Made by a program: the position numbers and the translations under genes
Notes under the pieces: generated by a model
What the model was told of the DNA's origin: nothing
The model's database searches: none
What the model saw: the letters and a program-made list of their open reading frames with translations, nothing else
Assembly (NCBI RefSeq): GCF_949987515.2
Contig: NC_082694.2
Coordinates: 38,770,451 to 38,834,450, forward strand
Length of the DNA: 64,000 nucleotides
From: Delphinus delphis
Taxonomy: Eukaryota > Chordata > Mammalia > Artiodactyla > Delphinidae
Reading direction: 5' to 3'
Shown: one piece after another, positions 28,201 through 42,500 of the stretch
Numbering within the stretch: position 1 is the first letter of the stretch
Layout: every line of letters starts with the position of its first letter

Positions 28201-31200
28201 GATATTCTTGATTTACTGTCAAATGCTGGTATATCCAAGATATTAATGAAAGAAAATACATTTAAGCATATTACTATCTACCAAGATTTTGTTAATCTTA
28301 TCATTGCTTTCAATACTTTTTGCCATTTTTATTTTATATATTTTGCTACAGATATTTTCCTTTTTAGAATAGATACCTCTACTACAGTAATTGTTTTCTG
28401 TCTCTTAGAACTGAAATGTCTGTTGTGTTTTATTGTATTGTCTTTGTTGTCTCAGTGATCTCTCAGAATTATAAGGTGCCTTTTAGTTCTTTGGCAAAGT
28501 GGGAGAATTTTAAATCTTTAATGAGTAGTTGTGTGTCGTTTATAGGACTTTTGTTTATAAACTGCTCTAAGTTTAGCTTTGAATAAAGTTTACAGGTAAT
28601 CATATGCTAAAGATTTTCTCTCTTTGTTTCCTTTAAAATTGTGGACACTTTTATGAAGTATTAAGAAAAATTTACTGCTACATGGGACACATTGTAGCCT
28701 GGCAACACAGATGGCTTTCAAGTCAACTGAGATCCCATATTTATAATGTATCTCTCAATATATTATAGGGTACTGTGGATACTCTTACATGATGAACAAA
28801 ATTTCAAGATTTTCATGAAGTCCAATTTGTCCATTTTTTCTTTTGTTACCTAAGCCTTTGGTGTACTATCCAAGAAATCATTGCCAAATACAGTGTCATG
28901 GCACTTTTGTTCTGTGTTTTCTTCACAGAGATTTATTTATTGAGATTTATTGTTTTAGGTCTTATTTATTGTTTTAGGTCTTATATTTAGATCCTTGATT
29001 CATTTTGAGTTAATTGTTGTATATGGTGTTAGGTAAGGGTTCAACTTCATTCTTTTGCATGTGGAGATCCAGGTTTCCCAGCATATTTTCTTGAAAAGAC
29101 TCCTTTTCCCCACAGTGAATGGTCTTGGTACTCTTTTCAAAAATCGTTTGAACATTTTCGTGAGGGTTTATTTTCAGGCTCTCTATTCCATTCCTTTTAT
29201 TTTTTTGTCTATCTTTATGCCAGTACTACACTGTATTGATTACTGTAGCTTTGTAGTAAGTTTTGAAATCAGAAAATGTGAGTCTTCCAGTTTTGTTCTT
29301 TTCTTGTAAGATTGTTTGTCTATTTGGAGTCCCTTGAGATTCCTTGTGAATTTTAGAATGGATTTTTCTGTTTCTGCAAAAAACATCATTAGGATTTTGG
29401 TAGGGATTGCATTGAATCTGTAGGTCACTTTGGGTAGTATTGATATTTTAATAAGTCTTCCAGTTCGTGAACACGGGATGTGTTTCCATTTATTTGTCTT
29501 TAATTTCTTGGAGCAGTTTTTTGTAGCTTTCATTGTAGAAGTCTTTAAACTCCTTGGTTAAGTTCATTCCTAAGTATTTTATTCTTTTTGATGCTATTGT
29601 AAATGGAATTGTTTTTTTAATTTCCCTTTCATATTGTTCATTGTTCACGTATAGGAATGCAACTGAATTCTGTATGTTGACTTTGTATCCTTCTACTTTG
29701 CTGAAATTATTTACTAGTTTTAAGAGCCTTTATATGGAGTCTTTACGGTTTTCTACATCAAAAACAGATAAATTTACTTCTTTCTTTCCAATTTTGATGC
29801 CTTTTATTTTTCTGGTGTATTGCTTAGGCCAAAGCTTCCATTACTGTGTTGAATAGAAGTGGTGAAAGCAAGTGTCCTTGCCTTGTTCCTGATCTTAGAG
29901 GAAAAGCTTTCAGTCTTTCACCATTGAGTATGATTTTCACTATGGATTTTTCATATATGGCTTTTATTATGCTGCGGTAGTTTCCTTCTGTTTCTATTTT
30001 GTTGAGTATTTTTATCATGAAAGTGTGTTGAATTTTGTCAAATGCTTTTTCTGCATTAATTGAGATGATGTAGTCTTTTCCTTCATTTTGTTAATCTGGA
30101 GTATTTACATTGATCATTGCTATGTGGAACCATCCTTGCATTCTAAGAATAAATCCCACTTGATCATGGTGTATAATCCTTTTAATATGTTGCTGAATTC
30201 TGTTTGCTAATATTTTGTTGAGGACAGTGTCTTTTGTCTGGCTTTGGTATGAGGGTTAATGCTCACTTCATCGAATGAGTTGGGAAGTTCCCTCTTCAGT
30301 TTTTTGGAAGAGTTTGAGGATCGTTGGTATTAGTTCTTCTTTAAACGTTTGTTAGAATTTACTAGTGAAGCTGCCAGGTCCAGAACTTTTCTTTTTTGGG
30401 AGATTTTTGATAACTGATTCAATCTCCTCGCTAATTATAAGTCTGCTCAGATTTTCTATTTTTTTGTGATTGAGTCCTGGTAAGTTTTGTGTTTCTAGGA
30501 ATTTGTTCATTTCATGTAAGGTATCCAGTTTTGGGGCATACAACAGTTGTTCATAGTACTCTCTTACAATCCTTTCTATCTCTAGAATTAGTTGAAATGT
30601 TCCTACTTTGATTTTAGTAATTTGACTTTTATTTTTTGTTAGTCCTTCTAGCTAAAAGTTTGTCAATTTCGTTCTTTTCGAATAACCAGCTTTGATTTTC
30701 ACTGATTTTTCTCTAGGTTTTTCTATTCCCTGTTTTGTTTACCTCTGCTCTGATCTTTATTATTTCCTTCTTTCTACTACTAGCTTCAGGTTTAGTTTGT
30801 CTTCTTTTTCTAGTTCATTAAGCTGTAAAGTTAGATTGTTGGTAAGAATTTTTCTTTTTTTTAATGTAAACATTTACATTTATAAATTTCCCCAATAGCA
30901 TTGCTTTCATTATATTCCATAAGTTTCATATTGACCATGTTTTTTATCTTCTTTTGTGAAGTGTCTTTATATCCTGGGGGGTTTTGTTTTGATTTGTTTG
31001 CTTTCGTTTCTTTGGGTTTTTTTCTTTTCATTTATTTTATTTTTGGCTGCGTTGGGTCTTTGTTGCTGTGCGTGGGCTTTCTCTAGTTGTGGCAAGCAGG
31101 GTCTACTGTTCGTTGTGGTGCACGGGCTTCTCATTGTGGTGGCTTCTCTTGTTGCGGAGCACAGGCTCTAGGTGCATGGGCTTCAGTAGTTGTGCACGCA

Positions 31201-34200
31201 GGCTCAGTAGTTGTGGCACACGGGCTTAGTTGCTCTGTGGCATGTGGGATCTTCCCGAACCAGGGATTGAACCCGTGTCCCCTGCATTGGCAGGTGGATT
31301 CTTAACCACTCTGCCACCAGGGAAGCCCCCTGTTTTTTTTTTTTCTTTGTAAAGAGCTATAAGACTTTTTTCCTTAATCAGTTGGACAAGTTTTTTGGTC
31401 AGATATATGTATTAGGAATATTTGCATTCAATGTGTAGCTTGCTTTTTCTTTATATTTACAGTATCTTTTAAGCAGAGAAGTTTTAAATTTTAACAAAAT
31501 TTATATCCTAGCTAAGAAATCATTTTTCCAAGGTCACAGAGATTTTCTCCTGTGTGTTCTTCTGTAAATTTTATAGTTATCTTTTACATTTAGGTCTGTG
31601 TTATATTTTGAGTTAACTTTTGTATATGTAGAGTGAGGCTGAGGTTTTATTTTATTTTTTCCATATGGCTCTCCAATTTTTCTAGCACTGTTTGTTGAAA
31701 AGACTTTTTTTCTCACTGAAATTTCCTGGTACTTTTCTTGAAAATCAATTATATAGTATTGCTATGTTTCTTGTCATATTGGTATAGTTATAACACTTAG
31801 TAGTGGTATTAGGAAAAGAGGAGAACAAGGACCATTGAAGAGAAAGCTCTGAAGCTCTCATACATAGGTGATATTCTTATTAATTTATTTGAAGGAATTG
31901 CTTTATTTAAAAAATTTTAAAGTAGAGCTTTAAATCAGAAATTTTACTTTTCATACTAAACAGTATTTTACTGATGAAATGCTTGTTTTATTTTAAATAT
32001 ACATATATACAGTGCAAATTTTTCAGTTGAATAATTTTCTAGAATTATTGAGAATTGCTTTCACTCCCAAATAGCAGAGTATATGCCACTTAGGTGGAGA
32101 GACAGCTTCCAGTATTTTTGTTCTCAATGCTGATTTTGTAGGTAAATATCTTTATTATTATTTTAATAATTTTTAAAATTGTAGTACATTGCAAGCAATA
32201 TTTTTTTACATCCTGTATATCTCTATTACATATATTTGTATGATTCTTTCTTGATAGAAATGCAAAAATGATATTTTCTTCTTATCCACAGTGGCAGCTA
32301 GACTGTCTTGCTTGCTTGCTGAAGTTAATATGCCAGTTTGCAGTAGATCCATCCGATTTGGATTTAGCTTATCATGATGTCTTTGCCTGGTCTGGTATAG
32401 CAGAAAGCCATAGGAAAAGAACATGGCCTGGGAAATCGAGAAAGGCTGCTGGTGATCATGCCAAGGGTCTTCATATACCAAGATTAACAGAGGTAAAGTA
32501 CAAAGGTCACCATGTAGTAATGAATTTTATTTGTCTTCTAAGAGAGCTTGTATATTTTTGTTTTTACAAAATGAATAATGTCTATGAGATGCTATCCTAG
32601 ATTACCACAGTATGACCTAACAGCAGAAGCAATGCCTTCATTTTAAAGCAGTAGAAATTACGAAGCAGTAATACTTTTCAGTTCATCATCCAAGATGCAG
32701 GAGTATATTAATTTTGTGCCATTTTAATGTTATCTAACTGTAGGATTGAGTTCATTAGTTGGTCTCAGTAATTTTTATACTGAGTGTATCAGGGTCCATT
32801 CAGGAAAACAAACCACACTAGGTATTTCAACAGAGTAAATTTAAAATTGAGAACTGGTTTTATACATATGTGTTGGAGGGCTAAAAATGAAAAATGGAAT
32901 GTTGAGGTAATGCGGGCAAGTAGCCATTCACCACCCCTACGGTTTGAGGAATATATGTAAAAGGCTGTGGTTATCAGGAATGAGAAGCTTATAGGAGGGA
33001 TCCTGTTGAACTGGAGTTTAGGCCTCCGAGGAAGTGGTTCTGTTACTGCTTCTGAAATCATTTGCCTCTTCTGGTTAAAATACTTATGGAACAATGTTAA
33101 CAGAAAAAGCAGGGGAAATTCCCTGGCTGTGAAGTGGTTAGGGCTCCACGCTTTCACTGCCAAGGGCCTGGGTTCAATCCCTGATCAGGGAGTAAGATCC
33201 CACGAGCCGCATGGTGCGGCCAAAACAAACAAAAAAAAAAAGAAAGAAAGAAAAAGCAAGGAAGTAATCTCTCTAGTATCCCACGTTGACAAACCCAATA
33301 GAAAGCCAGCTGGCAGAGGAGAAATTTAGTTTATAATGTACCAGCCCTAGTGTCACAGAGCAAGTATCAATATATAGTATGGTAGGTTTAGAGCCAAACG
33401 AAAATGGCACAATAACCAATGCATCCAGCAATAAAATTAAAAATTCTTTTTGGCTGTGGATTCTGTTATTCATGTGATCAAATATTTGCCCTTCCAGTGT
33501 CTCTGTTAGTGAACTGGGAACTGGGGAGAGATGAAGATGAGTTTTTACTTAATCGCTTCTTCATTTTGTAACCATTTGAGGACAGCAGCTTACCTCATAC
33601 CTGCTCCAGAAACACCACAGTAATGAGTTGTTACTGATAGAGAAATAAAATACACATACTCATATATGGCATTTTAAAATAATTGGCTAGTTTTTTTTTA
33701 AACAAATTTATGCAAGTACATAATTACTGAAAACAATTTAGAATGTACAAGTGAGGGAATTCTTTGGCAGTCCAGTGGTCAGGACTCTGTGCTTTCATTG
33801 CTGAGGGCTCAGGTTCGATCCCTGGTCAGGGAGCTAAGGTCCCGCAAGCTGTGGCGTGGCCAAAAAAAAAAAAAGAATATACAAGTGAACCTTCCAAAGT
33901 CATATAGGTCACTACCATTAATAGTTCTATGTGTTAATCTTTTTATGTGCATATTTTTTCTTATGCGTATGCCAATGTTACATTTTTATAGTTTAGAAAA
34001 AGAGCATACAATATATATATTTTTCATTTGTTTATCATAATATTTAATTAGAGCTTAGAAGGTATATCTAAGCTATTTGGGGGGAAATTTTTGTTACCCT
34101 AATTCTGGAGACAAAAGTCATCCAATAGTAAGGAAGAACACTAATTCTTTTAATAATTTACTATCATTCATTATTTCGTTTGTTCCCCTTTAATAGCCTT

Positions 34201-37200
34201 TTAGAAGGTTCAGAATCCAAATTGAACTTCCAATTCCAGCCTAAATATAGCTTTTCTTAAAACTCTTCTTATTTTGCCAGGCACAGGTTTAGTTGCTGCT
34301 CCCTTCTGTTGCTCATTTGGCACATTGCATATAATTGTGTTTCAGTGCTTTTGATGTTTTCTGCTGCACTGGACTAACTTCCCCAGGATGGAAACAGTGC
34401 TTTTATAAAATTAGTGCCCAGAATGGGTTCTGACCTGCAGAAGGGATTCAGTAGTTCTTTATTAAGTTAGCAAATATTTTTTTCCATTATATAGATGAAG
34501 AACTAGAACCTAGAAATTCAGTATTTATTAGAGTCATACAGCTTGAAAGTTAGCAAACTAAATGTTGAACCTCAAGGTTTTTAATCTGGAATCCATGTTT
34601 GGTATCTATGGTATATTATATTGCTTTTCTATGTTTATTTCAGGGTGGTTGAGGAATCTGCCACTGCTTGACATTTTTTTATTTCAAAACTGAAAAAGGT
34701 TACTTCACCTACCACCCAAAAAAACCACTGACTTGTGTAATACATAATATTTTTCTCACTCTATTGGGTGACATGCAGATAATCTGTGGACCAAATAGAA
34801 AGGATTCGCCTGTGTATTTCTAAATTTTTAATATTTTCTTTTTAAAGTTGCTATTCTGAGGTTTCTTTATAAAAATTTGGTTTTCTAATATTTAATATTT
34901 TTACAGTATTTTCCAATAACCATTTTAAGAATATTCCTATCCTTTTATAAATAAAAATCAAAGTAATTTGGAGTCTGGTTTAAAACGCAGTTCTGTGTTT
35001 TAGTGTACTTATAGATTTTTTTTAATGTTTTTATTTTAAAGGTATTTCTTGTTCTTGTCCAAGGAACCAGTTTGATTCAGCGACTTATGTCTGTTGCTTA
35101 TACGTATGATAATCTGGCTCCTAGGTATGAAGTTTTTACATAATTTATGATTGTATGTATTTAGAGTAAGAATACAGTGTTTTAAAATTTTAATTTGAAA
35201 AAAATTTGAAACCTAACAGAAAAATTGTTAGGGTGTTTTAGTGAATTCTCATATCATTCATGTGGATTTGCATATTGTTATCAACATTTTGCCAGTTTTT
35301 ATCGAATGATCATGAGCACGCATTTTCTGTGGGTGTCCCCAAGCACACATTTATTTACATATCCTGAATCTTGTAAGAGTTCAGACATTATGATCACTTA
35401 CTGATAAATAGTTTGATGTGTATCTCCTAAGTCCAAGGACAATTTCCTAACAACTATAGTAAGATACTCAAATTTAGAAAATTTAACATTGATATAATAT
35501 TATCTAACATATAGTCCATACTCAAATTGTCCCATTAATATTTTTATAGCAATTTTTTTCCTCGTCCAGGATCACGTACTGCATTTGGTAGTCATATTTC
35601 TTCTATTTCCTTTAACTGGGGATACTTTCTTAGCCTTTCTTTCATGATACAGACATTTCTGAGTATCACAAGCCAATTCTTTTATAAAGCCTTTTAATTT
35701 AGGTTTTCCTGATTGTTCCTCACAATCAGATTCAGACTATACATTTTAGCAGGAATACTCCATAAGTAACGTATCTTTCCCAGTACATCCCAGTGATATC
35801 AGTTTGTCCTATTATTAGCGATATTAATTTTGATCAGTTAATCTGGTTTCCTCCAGGTTTCTCTACAATGAAGTTTCTGAGTTTTCTAATTAAAAGTAAC
35901 CTATGGGAAGATAATTTGCAACTGTTTAAATTTCCTGCTTCTCATAAAACTTATTCATTTAGTTTTAGCATTCAGTGATGATTCTTGCCTGAATTAAATA
36001 TTAGTATAATGTTTGCAAACTAGTGATTTTCTAACTCTTACCATTCATTTTATGTTTATTAGTTGACATTCTGTGGTGACGAAGAGCTTTCTCTTCCTTT
36101 TATTTAGTTAGTATCAATTTGGATGTTTTTCATTCAATGTAATTCATTACTATTACTATTCACTTTGCTCAAATTATACCTTAGTTGACATCTTCACGTT
36201 TGTTCATGTGTCCTTTGGCTATGTCCCCATTATTTGGGTGGAGGGGAGGAGTACTCCCCACCCCCACCCCCCCACCCCCCCACCCCCCCCACCTCCGTCA
36301 TTTTAAGATCTTCCGGGCTTTCAGTTTCCCTGCCTTAGTTGTTGAATCAGCATTTCTTTAAGAAACCCTAGTTCCTTTTGGTGGGGAACCTGCAAAATAT
36401 AGTATCATTGCTCCTAGTGTTTCCTTGCTTCTAGGCCCTCAATAGATAAAGCTGGAAATATGTGTATAAGAATATAGTTTAAACGTGTAATATGATTTCA
36501 TTTATTTGGGCTACATTGGAGACTTTTTTTTTTATGGTCAAAATTTTAATAATGTATAAATGATAGTTGCTAATACATGAGGACCTGACTCTGTATGCCT
36601 CAAATAATCACATAAATTATGTTAAGGTGTGTAGAATTAATTTCCAAGTCCTGTATTCTGTAGGTATTCATTTTGGGCTGAAGTTTGCCATTGTTAACTG
36701 ATTTACAAAGCTAATATAAACACGTTTCAAAGTGCTTAACGTTATTTATGGCTAATAGTTATCTGTTTTTAGATGCCTTTAAAAGTCACCTTCATAAGCA
36801 ATGGTTGCATACAAGTAGCATGATTATTTTAAGATTATTTCTTGTTTAATGTATCTTTCTTTAGTGTCTGTCTCAGTTGAATTCACATTCATAACTCGAT
36901 CAACATCTGCTCTACCCCACTGGACGTATAGTTCTATACGAACTATATCTGATTTTGCTCACCATTATATTATCAATGCCAGGCACCTTACCTCATTATT
37001 TGTAAAACTTATGAATGGATAATGTGGGGAAACAAAGAAAGTGCTATAACATGACCTTGGTTTGTATGATAAAATACATTTTATACGCCAAGTAACAGTG
37101 ACTCTCCAGTTAAATAATTCTTAACTCTTCCTCCTTGTCCTTTAACACAGCAGTCCCCAACCTTTTTGGCACCAGGGACCGTTTTCACGGAAGACAATTT

Positions 37201-39515
37201 TTCTACAGACCGGTGTGTGGGGGGTGGTGGTTCAGGCGGTAATGTGAGCAGTGGGGAGCCCCACATAAAGCTTTGCTCGCTCTCTGTTCACCTCCTGCTG
37301 TGCGGCCCAGTTCCTAACAGGATGCGGACTGGTATGGGTCCGTGGACCGGGGGTTGGGGACCCCCGTTCTAACACACATTCTATATACCTCACTATCCCA
37401 CACGCCACAATATATTGATTAACAAGGCAGTTCAGTGACTGCTTTGGTCTGCTTTTATTTCTTTAGAATTAAGAAATGTTCACTTGACTCTTAACCTCAC
37501 ACAACGAAAAATATGCGAGTTTGATACCAGCTGCTGCTGTTGAAGCTGGTTCACTGTGACAGTTATTTCTATTCTACCAGTTCCATTCTTAAAGATCTCA
37601 TTACAGTCTTTGTAATGTGAGGGCCCCCTACCCCCCACCCCCAATCTTCGTGTTTTTTTGACTCCTGTTCCTGCACCATTGTCTTTTCATAAGCCTCCAC
37701 CTTCAGTTTATATGGTCCTGGGAGGTTTGTATCAATTAAGATAGCTAAAATGAACTTTTTGCCTGTTATCAAAATCTTCTAATGCTACATATTTAAAAGG
37801 TAGATTGGGAGGTTGCTCTTGGTAAAGTTAAATATATTAAACCAATATGATAAAAGTTAAACATGAAATATGGCCAAATACTAGATTTATAAGTTTTAAC
37901 TTTTTAGTACCTTTTACATTTTAAATCAATAATACGGATGAGTCTTGCTCTTTCAGATTTTCATAGGTGTTTTGTTAATTATAACAAAGTAGGTATCTAG
38001 AGATCAGTGCTTTTTTTTAAAAAACAGTTTATTTGTAAGATGAATACTAAATCCCTATATGCTGGTTTTATTAAAATGAAAGTTTTTAATGTTTAGTTTT
38101 CTTTAAATTGAGGTAATACATTTTCCATTGAAGTTACTACAAGTATCAAGGGGAAAAAATAGAGGTGAAGTAATATAGAATTAAATTAGTTATTTTTCTC
38201 TACTTTTCAATAATTTGCTTTTAACCATTCCTGATGAAAATTGACATTAACAATACAAAAGGAAGGGCATTTTATGTCATTGTATGGTTTTTTTTCTTTT
38301 TGTGAGTCGTATCTTTCTATTAGAGTAGAATATAATGTCGTTACAGATGCTATAACATTTAGAGCCAGAAAGAATATTTCATATGCCACAGATTAAGATT
38401 AAACTCACATTTCTAATAGTATGTGCTGACTGTTTTACTCAGCTAGCTCCTAGAATATATTTATGTCCTAACTTTTTTGTTTTATATTCATCTTATCTCC
38501 CCTGATAGGCTGTAAACTCCAGGAGGCCAAGGACTACTGCATAAGGGTGTTTTTTTTTTTAGGAGTCTGAAGTTTAGACTCTAAACCATTATAACCTTTC
38601 TCTTTGTAAGCCACGTCACTTTAGTAACCAAATCTTTAAGCACTTTTTGAGAGTTCACTTAAGTCAGTATGGCATTCACTCACATTTTGTTTATTAAATT
38701 GAAACACTCATTTAATGTTTGCTATAATAAGATTTTGCCAGTGATTCTTTAAATTAAAAATGAAGACCATAGGAAAATAAATTAGCAGCTTTCATAAAAT
38801 CTAATCTTTTGGGGGGCAGGGAAAGTTAAAGGATATGTAGTAAGAAATTGAGTTATTTTTAGTTTGTTGCTGAATTTAATTACTGCTGGTGGTGTGTTTT
38901 TACTTTGCAGAGTTTTGAAAGCTCAGTCTGATCACAGGTCTAGACATGAAGGTAAGGGTTCCACAAAGTTAATTTTTAATAAAGATTTGGATGACTGGTT
39001 ATATCTATATATAATATCTTTAATAATGAACATTTTGTTTTCATCATGCACAAGCCGTTATAGTAATTTTTTTTTCCAATTTTTCTGTAGTTTCACATTA
39101 TTCAATGTGGCTCTTGGTGAGTTGGGCTCATTGCTGTTCTTTAGTGAAATCTAGCCTTGCTGACAGCGATCATTTACAAGACTGGCTAAAAAAATTGACT
39201 CTCCTTATTCCTGAGGTAAGCTAAAGATTGAAGATTAGTACTACTCTTCATATTTTTTCGTATTAGCATCGATGATAAAAAGAGCTAATGGAAACAAATG
39301 AACATGATTCCATAAATATATCCTGTTGCCTGGAAGGTACTTAATAATCCTTTAAGATCTAGAGTGTTTTGAGCTATGTACACTTAAGTGTGAACATTAA
39401 ATATTTTGTAGCATTCATATTTGTCTTTTTCTGCAATATTTGTTAACAGAGTGATTCTTTTGTTTTGGGTTTTTTAATTGTTTTTTTTCCTGAGGGTTGA
39501 GAAGGATTTCAGCAT

Positions 39516-39546
<31 letters not shown>

Positions 39547-42500
39547 TTATTATTTTTGTAATTTACATTTTAGAGAAGTTTCTTTTACTTTTTCTATTTG
39601 AGTGTATCCTTAGATGCAAGAGAGACAATATATTTCCTTTTGATTTCAGTGTTGACACTGAAGTCAATATAATTTTCACCAATCGTATCTTGATGTTACT
39701 CACACCATATTCCTGAATGAAATAGTATAAACACACTAATACACTTAGCCACGATATTCATATCTTTTTTAGAGAACATTTTCTAATATTATTAGCTTTG
39801 TATTGAATGCATATGTATTCTTGTTCTGGCTCTGTCCCAGGTAACTGTTGTGACACTTGGACAAGATTCTAAAATCTGTAAAATGTTTTGGGTTAAGTAC
39901 TTTCCAAGTTGCTTCTAGTTCTGAAAATACTGGGTTGGCCAACAAGTTTGTTCAGGTTTTTCCATAGCATCTTACAGAAAAACTCAGACGAACTTTTTGG
40001 CCAACCCAATATTTTTCCTGTTAATTAATCATGTAAATAAATTATTATAAATATCCTTTTCTCAATCCTTTTTGTATTTGTCTGTTCTTGTATTTACTTG
40101 GTTTGTTTTTATGACCATATTGGGAATTTCTGAAATGTTTTTACATATTACCGTATACTTTGGGGTACTTCATTTGATCATGTATTATTTAGATGCATGA
40201 GTATGTGATCAGGACATTGTGTTTTAAAACATGTTACTAAAGAAGCCATCTAACATGTTATTTCTGCCAACATATTAACCTTAAGATTAACTTTTTAATA
40301 CTAACTCAGACTATCTTTGGAACTTTTTCATTTAGACTGCAGTCCGTCATGAATCTTGCAATGGTCTTTATAAGTTATCTCTGTCAGGGCTGGATGGAGG
40401 AGACTCAATCAATCGCTCTTTTCTGCTACTGGCTGCCTCAACATTGCTGAAATTTCTTCCAGATGCTCAAGCACTCAAACCTATTAGGGTAAGATTTTAC
40501 TGTGTTCAGGAGCAATTTCTATTTCTGCCATTTCATTTGCCCCAAGTTTATCGTTGTATTGTCCTTGCAAGTAATTTTGAGTACCTGTTTACTATCTGTA
40601 GTTTTCACCAGGAGGATGGTAGTTATATGTAATAGTTCCTAAAGTGGCAGCATTGTGACATATTGTGTCCATGTTACACCTAGGGATAGATCCTGTGTCC
40701 TTGGGTTCAGCTGTGTGGGATCTCTCATGGATATTGTTTTGGAAATAACATTTGTCCTTACTAGGTTCTGAACCTTGTGTTAATAAGTTGAATGATAGAA
40801 ACATCATAAATGTAGCTTTCTTCTTATTCAGTCACAGTTTTATTTTTATCTTTATGATACTCAGAATTTTCAGTTTTCTTCCTTGTTCCCATGTATACAC
40901 TAACATTAGCCTTATAAAAGCCTTCTACCCCATAATAAATACAGGGCCCATTAGTAAGTAAATTTTACTAATCCCAGAAATATGATGCATTGTAGGATTT
41001 ACGTTTTTCTTCTCCATATTTACCGTCTGTCATTGACTATGTAAGAAATGTAATGTGTTCTTTATTTTTCAGCTTTCAAAACTATAATAGACCGTTGTAT
41101 GTGGGTAGATTTATATATACTCATTTTCTGTAGGTTTCTTTTGTTTCCACATTTTCATTGAATTTTTAGTTGGCACTACATTATTTAGTATTATACATTA
41201 TTCATATCTTTTCCAAGTAGGTTATAAGGAATTTCAGAGTACTGTTTTTTTGAAAGTTCTCTTATTATTCACTTAAATACATAGTTGTTCTAATTTTACA
41301 GACACTAGGAGTATTCTCTCCATTTTGGGGGTTAAATTTTGAAAACTGTTTAGTTTGTAGGGATTTAATTTTTTTTTATAAAGCTTGTAGTTTTTAAAAT
41401 GTATTATAATTTTATTTTCCCCTTTTAAACTATTTTCACAAGTTTAAATTTTTTTTAATAGATAGATGATTATGAAGAAGAACCAATGTTAAAACCTGGA
41501 TGTAAAGAATATTTTTGGTTGTTGTGCAAATTAGTTGACAACATACATATAAAGGATGCTAGTCAGGTATGTTCAGAAAGTTATACATTAACTTGTTAAT
41601 AGAGATGTATTATGCACTTGTATGTTCATGCATTTATAGGTCGTTATCATTAAGGACATTTTTATCAATCTGTAATGAGTTGAAAATGTCATAATTTTTC
41701 TACTCTATTCGTACCTTTTTGTTCTGCTCTAATTTCTTCTTTTTACTCTGACTTTAGTTGAAATGTCTTCATTTGGTACTTACAAGTAGTTTCCTGTGTC
41801 TTGTAAGATTTGTGGATATGAAATCTTATTCGGAATGTGAAATTTAGACTTTAAATATACAGCTTTCTGTAGTAGCAAGTGGATTCTGAGAATGTAAAAT
41901 AAAGTTGCAATTCAAATAGAAATTACTTTAAGCTAAAGAAACACTGTCAGTTTGCTGATCTACTAATTTTCTTATATGAGACTAAAATGATACTTCTATC
42001 CAAAGAAATACTTAAAACAAGTTTATTTCAAAGACATACTTGCCACATAAAAACTTTTATTTTTTCTTTTTATAAATTTAGTAAGCTAAAATACATCTAA
42101 TTGATCTCAGAAGAATGAGAAATGCTTGAAAAAGATACATTTAAATATTTAGGAAACCTTTTCTGTCAATTTTTTTTTCATGTATTTCCATCAAAGTCCA
42201 GTATATACACTTTATATTTTAAGAATCCTATCGTGTTTGAACGTCCTACTTTTAAGGAACAGTTTACATCTGAATTCTTATTTTACTTTTCATTTAAGAA
42301 ATAATTATAAAAATTAATATTGAGCATGTTTTAATTTTTTCTTCCAGTTTTATTGAGTTATAATTGGCATACAGCACTGTGTAAGTTTAAGGTATATAGC
42401 ATAATGACTTGACTTACACATATCATGAAATGATTACCACAATAAGTATAGTGAACATCATCTCATATTGATATAAAATTAAAGAAACGGAAAAAAATAT

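Larger units (their letters stand above)
27374..32291 (+). other. USP34 intron 13, 4.9 kb
   Basis: Dominated by an antisense L1 (about 28785-31020) into whose edge a SINE has inserted (31024-31328). A second L1 piece follows (about 31330-31760). 27374-28780 and 31760-32291 hold nothing recognised. Confidence 0.75.
32493..35041 (+). other. USP34 intron 14
   Basis: Two short sense SINEs (33118-33248, 33755-33874). The rest is A/T-rich with no recognised element; minus-strand open stretches at 32789-33163 have no family match. Confidence 0.75.
35125..38910 (+). other. USP34 intron 15, 3.8 kb
   Basis: Old L1-like sequence about 35210-35600, a C-run tract at 36255-36293 and a MER30-like element at 37151-37369. 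The remainder is unassigned A/T-rich DNA. Confidence 0.7.
39216..40335 (+). other. USP34 intron 17
   Basis: Contains a (TTTA)n microsatellite at 39512-39547 and the 80-bp mariner palindrome at 39930-40009. Nothing else recognised. Confidence 0.8.

Noticed and set aside
29824..30018. Active reverse transcriptase
   Set aside because: Only fragments of L1 ORF2 remain, on the minus strand, separated by stops and frameshifts.
32789..33163. 124-codon minus-strand open stretch
   Set aside because: No family resemblance, and part of it overlaps a SINE.
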